A stretch of 27,125 nt of DNA from a virus: IMG/VR virus record IMGVR_UViG_3300027973_000187, positions 1 to 27,125 of that record; one strand, 5' to 3'. Both the position numbers and the translations under genes were made by a program. Positions 6,870 to 15,900 of the stretch are shown piece after piece (the first letter of the stretch is position 1; each line of letters begins with the position of its first letter). Below the pieces are notes generated by a model, which was not told the DNA's origin, searched no databases, and worked only from the letters and a program-made list of their open reading frames with translations.

Positions 6870-7890
6870 ATTGTATATTTTTCTTTAACTCTTTCATTAA
6901 ACTCTTTGGTGCGCCACATATATCTCCTTGCCAAGCAAGTTGGTGGCAATCACCTCCACAAAACTCAAAAACTTCACAAGAAAAACATATAGGGTTTCTT
7001 GCACGTTCACAAGCGATGTTTTCTATTCGCACAGGACTATTTATAACACTTTTAATATCGTCTTTTATGTGTCCAAATTGAAATTCTGGAGCTGAATTTG
7101 GACAACCTGATATAGTACCATCTGCATTTATTGTAAATATTTTTTGTTCACAATCTCTACAAAAAGTACCACCTTTTAAAAAACCTGTTTCAAATTTACT
7201 ATATATTACTTCTAAAGTATCATTACCAAACCAATCTCTACAATTAAATTCTTCAGACTGGTGGTGCATTTTCAAAAACCACTTATCTTGTTCTATATTA
7301 TCAGGAAATATTTCAGGATGTAATTTTGCATTTCCGTTACCTGTTAATCTTTCAAAGGACACTTCTTGTACACCCAATTGTTTTACCCATTTTAATAATT
7401 CAATGGGTTCCATAGCAATAGTATCTTTTGTTACACTGATAAATAATCGAATCGTTGCACCTTTAGACAACAAATCTTTTACATTTTTTTCCCACAAATT
7501 ATATTGGCCAGCTGTTTCAAATCTAATTTTAGGATCCCAACTTGTTCCTATACGATTGTTTAATGTGTATTTTATAAAATCATAATGCTCTTGTTTTAAT
7601 TTCAATACTAAATTTGTTGTAATACCAAATGACCTATTCTTCCATAAATCTTTACATTCATCATACAATTTTTGCATATGAGATACTGGTGCTAAAAATG
7701 GTTCCCCACCATGAAACTCAAAATGAATTGAATCATCTTTATCGTTAAAATAATTTCTAAATCTTTTTATAAAATCAATAGTTTTAAAAGGATCAAAGTA
7801 AATCTTTTTACCATTTATACCACTTGTGAAACAATGTTTACAGTTAAGTTGACAAGTTTCTGTAGTTTTTATATAAAACATCCATCTCAT
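6853..7890 (-). CDS. Radical SAM-SPASM maturase-like enzyme (A), next to the CHxS-tail gene
   Basis: The product is 345 residues from the ATG at 7890. I prefer this start to the in-frame TTG at 7917 because the ATG forms an ATGA overlap with the stop of the upstream gene and has AGGA 8 nt before it. The radical SAM motif is CQLNCKHC (C13, C17, C20), with GGEP at 61-64. The C-terminal SPASM region has C244, C247, C263 after a DGTISGC turn, C294, then C302-X2-C305-X5-C311-X3-C315 and C325. This is the fullest match in the window to anaerobic sulfatase maturase/peptide maturase architecture (CGGDCHQLAW). Such enzymes install thioether, Cbeta-oxidation or similar radical modifications on Cys, Ser or other residues of peptides. 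It overlaps the CHxS-tail gene by 17 nt, making that protein its most likely substrate. The pairing is inference. Confidence 0.9.
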   Translation of the reverse strand: MRWMFYIKTTETCQLNCKHCFTSGINGKKIYFDPFKTIDFIKRFRNYFNDKDDSIHFEFHGGEPFLAPVSHMQKLYDECKDLWKNRSFGITTNLVLKLKQEHYDFIKYTLNNRIGTSWDPKIRFETAGQYNLWEKNVKDLLSKGATIRLFISVTKDTIAMEPIELLKWVKQLGVQEVSFERLTGNGNAKLHPEIFPDNIEQDKWFLKMHHQSEEFNCRDWFGNDTLEVIYSKFETGFLKGGTFCRDCEQKIFTINADGTISGCPNSAPEFQFGHIKDDIKSVINSPVRIENIACERARNPICFSCEVFEFCGGDCHQLAWQGDICGAPKSLMKELKKNIQYGNIN

Positions 7891-8339
7891 TGTGTATATC
7901 CTATACTTAAAGCCCAAGTAAATGGTAAACTATCAACTTTATGTTTTGCTCCTTTAGGTATTGATATAGATTGTCCTTCTTTTATTAAAATAGGATAGTT
8001 TTCCGTATATATTTTTTTACTACCTTTTATAACACATAACAACACATCTATATCGTCTGTATGTTCAGGAAAAGAAAATCCACCAAATTGATTGTAAAAA
8101 AGATGAACATTTTTTGTTTTAAAATTTAAATTATAATCTTTCAACAATTGAAGATGATAGTTATTATCTTCTAATCCTTCAATTTTTATGTGTGAAATAG
8201 TTTTATATGTTTTTATCCAATCACCGTAAGTCATTTGTTCTTTAACTCTATAGTCGTTACCTTTTTTATCTATATAGATTATTTGATTATTTTGGTATCT
8301 TGTGAAGGATATTAATTCATCATTTAAAGCATTAATCAT
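7887..8339 (-). CDS. JmjC/cupin-like Fe(II) oxygenase
   Basis: The 150-residue product is a single cupin-fold protein. The segment NVHLFYNQFGGFSFPEHTDD has the layout seen in JmjC-type ribosomal-oxygenase-like proteins (cupin_4/cupin_8), with H93 and D95 as an HxD pair. IPKGAKHKV supplies the distal histidine (H133) and GQSISIPKG is the typical turn before it. The C-terminus WALSIGYTQ is the closing strand. If the triad binds iron the protein is probably a small 2-oxoglutarate-dependent hydroxylase, but a non-catalytic cupin is possible because the chain is short for that group and lacks the usual dimerisation or winged-helix region. It is the first gene of the modification block, 24 bp downstream of the fibre gene, behind an 18-bp inverted repeat. 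Its stop overlaps the start of the radical SAM gene (ATGA). Confidence 0.75.
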   Translation of the reverse strand: MINALNDELISFTRYQNNQIIYIDKKGNDYRVKEQMTYGDWIKTYKTISHIKIEGLEDNNYHLQLLKDYNLNFKTKNVHLFYNQFGGFSFPEHTDDIDVLLCVIKGSKKIYTENYPILIKEGQSISIPKGAKHKVDSLPFTWALSIGYTQ

Positions 8340-8340
8340 A

Positions 8341-8358
8341 CTGTAATATTTATTACAG
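8341..8358. promoter_or_regulatory. 18-bp inverted repeat between fibre gene and modification block
   Basis: CTGTAATA at 8341-8348 and TATTACAG at 8351-8358 are perfect inverted arms separated by two bases. The minus strand across the centre reads AATAAATA, a one-base variant of the late-promoter element, one base from the ATG of the cupin gene. It sits exactly where the virion genes give way to the enzyme block. It could be an operator, an RNA hairpin at a processing or attenuation point, or chance in AT-rich DNA. The absence of a U-tract argues against a standard terminator. Confidence 0.4.
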
Positions 8359-8363
8359 TGGAA

Positions 8364-9764
8364 TTATAGTATAATTGCCTCAATAAGGCCGTTTTCATTA
8401 TCTTCTAACGCTATTGCAAATACTTTATTAAATTCTATGCTAATCGTTGTTGCAAAACCTCCGTTGCCTGCAACTAATTCATCACCTTTTTTAATGGGTC
8501 CTACAACTTTTACTTTAACACGGCCTTTTAGTGCTATTGGTTGGCCTGTACCTTTTGCGTTCATTAAAAAAGCAGGTCTATCAGATATAACACCTATCGC
8601 TTTATTACCTACAAAACATTCAGTAACTTCTTTATTACCGCCTACCATAACAACTGTACCAATATCATAAATTTTATCTGTTTCATAGATTTCGGCTAAA
8701 TCGGCATATTGTGCTTGTGTAGCTGTCGTTGAAAGAACATTAGTTGAAGGATTATAAGTTAAACTTGTGTCAGTTTTTAACGCCTGGTTACCTGTTGCAG
8801 TACCAGCAAACGTTAAAAAGTTTGCAGTATTAGTTGTGTCATCAGCAGTCAATGTAACTGTAGAAGCAATAGATGAAGTTCCTGTTATAGTTGAAGCAAC
8901 TAAAGTATTTACTGTTAATGTATCTCCTGATAAATTTAATTTTGCAGCTCTTATAGTTGTGTCTGCAATATCTTCATTTATAATTGTACCATTGGCAATC
9001 ATTGTACTTGTAACTGTGCCTGTATCTCCAGTTGTTATAATTGTACCTGTGATATTTGGTATGGTAATTGTTCTATCTGCTGTTGGATCAACAACAACTA
9101 AAGTTGTTTCAAAAGCATCATTCGTTGAACCTTCAAATATAATTCCTACTGAGCCTGTTAAAAGCAAATCAGTACCTTGTATTGTGCTTGTTCCCGTAAT
9201 TGTAGTGCCTGATACTGCTCCTGAAAAAGCTCCTGTTGTTCCTGAAATTCCTGTACCTGCTATAGTTCCTGCTGATATGATAGAAGAAGCATTTATAACT
9301 CCAACTACAGTCAAAGGATCATTTATTGTAACTAAAGAAGTGTTTGTTGATCTAATAGTATTACCGCTAATTTCAATAGTACCTAATGTATGTAAAGCAC
9401 CTCCTGCAGTAATATTTCCAGATGTAGCTGTAAAATTACCAGGAATAGTTACGTTACTAGTCAATGCTAATGTTAAAGTATCGGTTGCACTTACAACTGC
9501 TGTAATTTGATTTGAAGTGCCTCTTACGTCTAAAATTTGACCTGCACCTATAGCTTGAATTGTTGAACTTGAATCTCTAATTGTCCAACCTGCAGCAGAA
9601 AAGGCAACGCCGGCTATTTCTACAACCGCACCCACAATAGAAGTGGATGAAAGACCAGCACCTGCAAGTAATGATGGATTACCAAAATCAGTTTGAGTTA
9701 AAGTGTTTAACTTAACTCGCATCTGTTCTAGTGTATCAGTGGTATTGATTACTGTAAATGCCAT
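8364..9764 (-). CDS. Tail fibre-like protein with C-terminal ADLAE-type domain
   Basis: The 466-residue product is Thr/Ser/Ile/Gly rich and built of short beta repeats (for example GTTITGTSTIQGTDLLLTG), as expected for a trimeric fibre shaft. The N-terminal 30 residues (INTTDTLEQMRVKLNTLTQ) look like a virion-attachment segment seen in marine-phage fibres. From residue 353 a distinct domain begins, with YADLAEIYETDKIYDIGTVV followed by GNKAIGVISDRPAFLMN and a VKVKVVGPIKKGDELV strand. This type of ending recurs on marine myovirus fibres and resembles the intramolecular chaperone/peptidase-like ends of phage fibres, although I cannot identify a cleavage residue. It is the last structural gene before the modification block. 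The protein probably contacts the host surface. Confidence 0.75.
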   Translation of the reverse strand: MAFTVINTTDTLEQMRVKLNTLTQTDFGNPSLLAGAGLSSTSIVGAVVEIAGVAFSAAGWTIRDSSSTIQAIGAGQILDVRGTSNQITAVVSATDTLTLALTSNVTIPGNFTATSGNITAGGALHTLGTIEISGNTIRSTNTSLVTINDPLTVVGVINASSIISAGTIAGTGISGTTGAFSGAVSGTTITGTSTIQGTDLLLTGSVGIIFEGSTNDAFETTLVVVDPTADRTITIPNITGTIITTGDTGTVTSTMIANGTIINEDIADTTIRAAKLNLSGDTLTVNTLVASTITGTSSIASTVTLTADDTTNTANFLTFAGTATGNQALKTDTSLTYNPSTNVLSTTATQAQYADLAEIYETDKIYDIGTVVMVGGNKEVTECFVGNKAIGVISDRPAFLMNAKGTGQPIALKGRVKVKVVGPIKKGDELVAGNGGFATTISIEFNKVFAIALEDNENGLIEAIIL

Positions 9765-9767
9765 TGT

Positions 9768-9986
9768 TTATTTTTTAATTACCTCTTTTAATAATTCTTT
9801 TATCTCAAACAACTCTTGTTTTAAAATATTTATCTCTTTTATTGTATTTCTTATCTGATCTCCTTGTTGTTCACGTGACTTAACTCTATTCATATATATT
9901 TGATATTCATTTTTGTTTGTATTTACAATAGCGTTTGACCTAATATCTCTTTCAAGTGAACTATGGCCTTCAACTTTAATTTTCAT
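9768..9986 (-). CDS. Small coiled-coil protein, conserved-type in T4-like marine phages
   Basis: The 72-residue product begins MKIKVEGHSSLERDIRSNAIVNTNKNEYQ with a YMNRVKSREQQ segment, and ends in a leucine/isoleucine-spaced helix (residues 38-71, IRNTIKEINILKQELFEIKELL) that should form a coiled coil. I believe short proteins with an RDxxSxAIxN segment occur beside baseplate genes in marine T4-like phages, but the function is not known. It lies between the giant structural protein and the fibre with gaps of 1 and 3 nt. A role as an oligomerisation or fibre-attachment accessory is inference. Confidence 0.65.
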   Translation of the reverse strand: MKIKVEGHSSLERDIRSNAIVNTNKNEYQIYMNRVKSREQQGDQIRNTIKEINILKQELFEIKELLKEVIKK

Positions 9987-9987
9987 A

Positions 9988-12900
9988 TTATGCTGCTAAA
10001 GCTATTCCTCTTAAATCCCTAATAATAGGAGGGTAAGAAGAATTGCTACCTTTCAAAACTATTTTAATTTGAAATGCTGTGAACTCATTTAAACCTGTAT
10101 CTGAATATTTGTATTCTTTAAAAACATTTGAATTTTCTGCTGGTATTACAGTTATATCTTCATTACCATCTGTATTAAATGGCACCCAGCTCAAATCATT
10201 TATATTTCTTACTTCTGAAGAACTAGTAATTCTATAGAAAACTTTTACAGAAGAAGATGATCTTACATTTTGAGTTAATCTCACATCTAAAGCTGTAGAA
10301 GCATTTTCTAAAATAATTGGTCGTGTTACGTAAACAGCGGCTGATGATGTTCCTGTAGGACTTGTATCTGTTACAAAGTTTGGTGTATTAGCTGACGTAG
10401 GTAGATTCAATCTATTTTGTACGGCAACCATACTCATACGTTTCACATCTAAGACAGGAGATAATTTTGTATTTGTAGTTGTCATTGTTAAATTGACAAA
10501 CAAAGATTTACCACCTACCATTTCGTTAGTTTCATTTATAGAACTTGCAACCATTTGAGGTGATGTAAAGTAAATATTATCACCAACTGTTACTTGAATT
10601 TGATTTGACGCTGAAGTTAAACTAAAAGAAGTTTCACTTCCATGTATTGATTTACCACTTGTTGTTCTCATTGTATAAAGAATTTGAGTATCAGGAACCG
10701 TTAAAGTAGATATATTTAAACAAGATAAATCAAACAATCTATTTTGTGTGGCCGTTACAGTTGTACCACCAATATCTCCTGTAGATGTTGCTGTGCCAGC
10801 TGTTGTAATATCATAACTGTCTAAAGTTACATTTGAAATGCTTGTATATGTTCCATTTATTTGTGTATGAGTTATTCCATTATATGTACCTGCTGCTACT
10901 CCTGCAATCGTAACATTATTAGTTGTACTATGCATTCCGTGATTTTTATGGAATACTCTAATTACTCCTGAAGTATTTGTTGTTCTTAACGAATTGTTAG
11001 GTAAAGTTTTTACAGGCACAATATCATTTACAAGAGTTACAGTACCAGTAACATTTTCAAATTCGGCTCTATTAATTTTAAATTTTATATCTGTTGTTTG
11101 ATCTGGAGTCCAAGTAGAACCATTTTGTGATTTAAAGAAAACACCTGCATAAGGGTTAGACGATATTGTTCTATTTGAACCTATTTGTGTTTCACCTAAT
11201 GTGGCCACAAAAGCATTATAATTATCACAATTACTTAATAAACAAAAACTATATTCTGTTTTTTCTTGTAAATAAACTGGAGAAGGAAATGTAAATTTTG
11301 TAGCTGTTGTAGCATCAGCACTAATACTTACTGAACTTGGATTTAAAACAACTTCACCAAAAGGTACAATTGTGCGTGAAGGATAACCATTTACGACTTC
11401 TCTTATTTGTAAAGTAATAGGAATGTTAGTATCCTTTGATTGAAAATAACATTCAACAGATGTTACAAAAACTCCACCAGTATCATCAATTAAAAATGTT
11501 TGTGCAATAGGGTCAATCCAACCAACAACTTCTGTTGTAGACCTTGTAGACTCTCTAGTAATATTTCTTGTATCGTTTACTGTCTGTCTAGTTAATATAG
11601 TTTCTCTTGTTGAAACAATTGTATTTTGTACAGTTTCTAAAGAACCTTTAGCAATATAATCTGCTTCAGCAGAAGTTTCAACATCATTTGTTGAATTTGT
11701 AGATGAGCTTGTTAATCTGAATACTCTTTGACCTGTTCTCCATCTAGGATTAGAGTCATTAGTTGCATCAGGTATAGCAAACGTTCCTGATACGGCACCA
11801 TTAGCGTCTGTAACTAAATTGCCACTTAATGAACCACCTGTTGGTGTAACATATGAAGTAATTGCTATATTATCAAAATAAGGATAAACTCTAGTATTTG
11901 GTTTTAATCTAGTGGCAGTAAAATTAATTGTTCTACTTCTAATAAATGGTATAAAAGCTATATTTAATACTCTATCACCTAAAGATGTTCTAACAACCTG
12001 AGGAACTAAAGCTGTTCTAATTCCTGACCTAGTTTGAGAAATCGCTTGCGCTGTCGTTGTTGTTACATCTTGTACCCAAGGCCTTCTTCCACCTCCTCCT
12101 GCATCTCTTGTTCCACCTCGTTGTATAGTTTCAACTGGTGTACCTTGCCAAAAATCTTGCCATTCATTCCATACAGTATCAATCTCAACACTATTTAAAT
12201 TAGTATTTCCTATACCAGCAACCATTGTGTCAAAAGAACCTTGTTCATTTATTAATAAATCAGGAACTCTATTTGTTTCTTTCCATTCGTCGCCTGGAGG
12301 ATCAAGCGTAACTGAACCTGCCCAAGTAAATACACTAAAAGGATTTACATTTACATATCTACTAGCATAAGGTTGTTCAATTATATTTGTTTCTGTATAA
12401 GGTAACGTAATTAAATCTCCTGTTTTTTGATAATTGGCCGCTGTTCTATCAGCTGTTAATATTGCTGTACCATCATCATCTGCTTCGATTAATTGAACTG
12501 ATTCAGAATTGAACATAGGTCTAACATAACCGCCAGCCATATCCATAGATACTTTATAATCTAAATTTCCTACGTCACCTATTCCGTGTCCAGTAAAATT
12601 ATCTACAATAAATCCGTTTTTAAATCTATCAAATCCTTCAGCGTCTTGTATTTGTAAAGATTGTGCTTGTGTTTCTAATAAGGATAATTGTGTGTAATAT
12701 TCTACGTTTTCAATTCTTTTTTCTAAACGGCCAATATCTCTCATAGTATATCGTCTATTATCTTGTTCTCTAATTTCTAAGTCTGTGGTATCAAAAGTAT
12801 AAGGCCTTAAAGATATAGTATATAAATGCATAGCATTTTCAAGTCCTTTAGGAACTTTAGGTGATAAAGAACTTGCACCTTTAACTACTTTAAAATTACC

Positions 12901-15900
12901 ATCTTTATCCAAAAATATTTTATCTATTCTAGCTAAATAATATTCAAAATCTGTAGAAATATCTGAATTGAACTGTACAACATCAACAGTAGAAGCGCCT
13001 GTTGCAATAGCACTTGATGTTGATTGAAAAATTCTATCTTGTGTTGCGCTTGTAACAGTTGAAGCGTCAGCAACTCTAGGTCTAAAATCTAAACAATCTC
13101 TTAATTTGTATACTTTACCAGAGGTATCTGATGTGTATGAAGGTATATCTACGTAAGGTATACTTGAATAAGAGTCAACATCAAAATAATCTCCTGAACC
13201 GTGAGAGTAATAATCAAAATCAATTAACAATCTTCCTGTAGGAACAATTGCACCTGTTTTTAATTTAATCCTACCTATATCATAAAAATTATCTCTTTGA
13301 CCATTATCTAAAGTAAACCTTGAAGTAATATTTGTATTTGCAGTTGTAGCTGCAGTTGAAAAATTAGCAGACATATAAATGTTATTAATAGCAACAATAT
13401 CTGCTTTTTGTAAACTTATAATACCAGATTCAATTAATGTTTGAGATGATATTGCAATCGTAGAATTTGCATTTAACGTTTTTGTTTTTGAATCTGTTGT
13501 TGTTCTATTTACCGTGGCTAATATTTTAATTTTTGCGTTTGAGTAATTTGTACCAAAATTTAATGTAAGTGTTTTATTAGCAGGAGAAGTTGATAATGTA
13601 AATATTGCGGTTCCTAAATGATTATTTCCGCTTAAACTTAAAACGTTACCATTAGCTCCGGCTGTTGCAGAACCTATTGTCATAATAGAAACAGAATAAT
13701 CTTTTTCAATTAAAGAACTAAATGTTTCGTTTGTACCCGCTGTAATTGTTGCAGTTCCTGAAGATAATGTTGCTACAAATTGTTTTCTTACTTTAAAACT
13801 AGTATCAGAAATTCCTGAATTTGCCGTAGTTTTTAAAGTTTTAATAACGTTATAAGGCAATTCAAATATTGATACATTTTTATTAGAACCTTGTAATACA
13901 GGTCTCTTTCTAATTGCAACTGTTTTAGTAGAAACATCAGAAGATCCTACAGCAGTTAATAATTGTAAACTTGTATTTGAGGAGATAGATTCAACAATTC
14001 TTGTAACTGAACTTCCTGCATCAGTAGTAAATGTAATAGAATCACCTAATCTTAATTCAGTTAAAAATAAAGTACCAAATCCTGTTACTAATGTTCCACT
14101 GTTTGCAACTGATATAGAACCAAATACTGGATAATTATCTCCATATGTAGAATCAAGTGCAGTATCAGCTGTATAAGTAGGAGAACCTGTCATACCAACT
14201 TGTTTAACTTGTGTAAAATCAAAAGTTTGAACACCTTTAAATCCGTATATTTCATTTTGTATAACTGCTGTTACACTTGAAGTAGCACCTGTAATTGTTT
14301 CTCCTTCTACAAATGTGCCTGTTACATTATTTAAAACTGTAACACCGTGTGCGGCCGTAGGTGCTGAACTGTAAGAAGTTACGTTAATTGCCGTGTCACC
14401 AGCGGCATTAAATAATTGAAAAGTGTTTGTTGTAGGATTTTTAACTGTAAATACTGTGCCTGTTGTATATGCAACAGAATTAATAGCAAAAGAACCACCT
14501 GTTAAAGTTATTTGCATTCCTTCTTCAAATGAATGTGCGTTTAATGTTACAACTCCAGGACTTGCAACTGAAATACTTGAAACTGCTGCCGATTTTGTAT
14601 TAGATATAGATTGAACATAACCAAAAGCTCCTGATGTTCCACCTGTTACCTTTTCTCCATTAGTAAAAGCAGGCGCTGTTTTTACATTTAAATGTGTAAA
14701 CATTTCTATATCAAATAAAAAATGTTTATAAACTGCACTTGTTAAAGCTGAACTAGAAAATGTGTTTGCACTGGCCGTTCCACTGTTTAATTCAAAGCCT
14801 CTTGACTTAGCACGACCAATTTGCGGTACTGTAACTCCTACTGTCGATTGTTCAGTACCTCTAGTAACTGTAGCCGTGTCGTATAAATTTATTCCTTTAA
14901 ATGCTTCTATTTCACCAGAAACAAATCCCATATCAGGTGTGCCAAATACGTTTGTAACATTTACAAAATTCTCTACGTCAAATCTTGTACTAAAATTACT
15001 TTCACTATTAAAATCCCTTGCTTTATCAGCATCTAAAAAAATAGTACTTAGAGTTTCAACTTCATATCCTTTAATATATGCTTTTCCAGGACCCATACCA
15101 TATGCAAGTTTTGCTTCATCACCAATGTCTGTAGGTGGAGCTAAATATATACCTCTATTATTTTCAGCGGTATTAAGTATATGTTCTCTTACGTCTAATT
15201 GAAAATTTCTTACTGTGTAGTCGCCCGATTCATCATATGTTCTTCGTGCAAAAGTATCCTCTAAAACTGCATAATCGGTAGAACGAACTTGATTTTGTCT
15301 AATACCTGTTTTTAATCTTAATAATTCTACAAAATTATTATCGGCAGATGACGTTAATGTTCTTTTTGCAAGAATTAAATCTATCTTAAATCTGTGAGCT
15401 CCTGGTGCATTTATGTTTGATGAACCTTGAGCATTATCAACTAAACTAGTATCATCATTAGATGTAATAAAAGATTCTTCAACTGTTAACCCAATTCTAT
15501 AACTTGGTGTGTTTGTATATTTGTCAAGTATTAGTGTTTGTTCTAAAACTGAAACGTGAAAACCATTTATGTAATAAACACCGGCCGATATATTAGCAGC
15601 AGAACCAGTTGCCGTTGAATTTACCACGGCAGTTGCTAAAACTGTCGCAACACCTACTGTTCTAGCTTGTATTGTTTCACCACTAGTAAAAGCAAAAGAT
15701 GTATTGTTTGTTCCTGATTTATTATATTTTACATATAAAGTATCTGGATCTGTACCGTCTGTTACAACAGCATTGACACAAATACCTACAACACCTGAAG
15801 TAACACCTGTTAATTGTTTACCAATATATTCAGCAACTGTGGCATATGTTTTGGATGTAAGTTTTACAGCGTAGTAATTTAAATCAAAAGCAATTTCTCC

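Noticed and set aside
6327-7890. Formal assignment to the His-Xaa-Ser (Hxs) system.
   Set aside because: The repeat includes His-Xaa-Ser, but each unit also has Cys. The radical SAM protein is shorter than the known Hxs maturases as I remember them, and other Hxs components are not recognisable. Kept only as an analogue.
7891-7917. A longer start for the first radical SAM protein.
   Set aside because: It needs a TTG start and a 31-nt overlap. The ATG at 7890 gives an ATGA overlap and has AGGA upstream.
8767-9510. A 247-codon rightward open frame opposite the tail fibre gene.
   Set aside because: It is a mirror of the Thr/Val-rich fibre coding sequence (Val/Pro-rich translation), lacks family motifs, and lies wholly inside a convincing leftward gene.
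14762-15202. A 146-codon rightward frame within the giant structural gene.
   Set aside because: Antisense shadow of a conserved-type structural gene; composition mirrors the other strand and no ribosome binding site or operon context exists.
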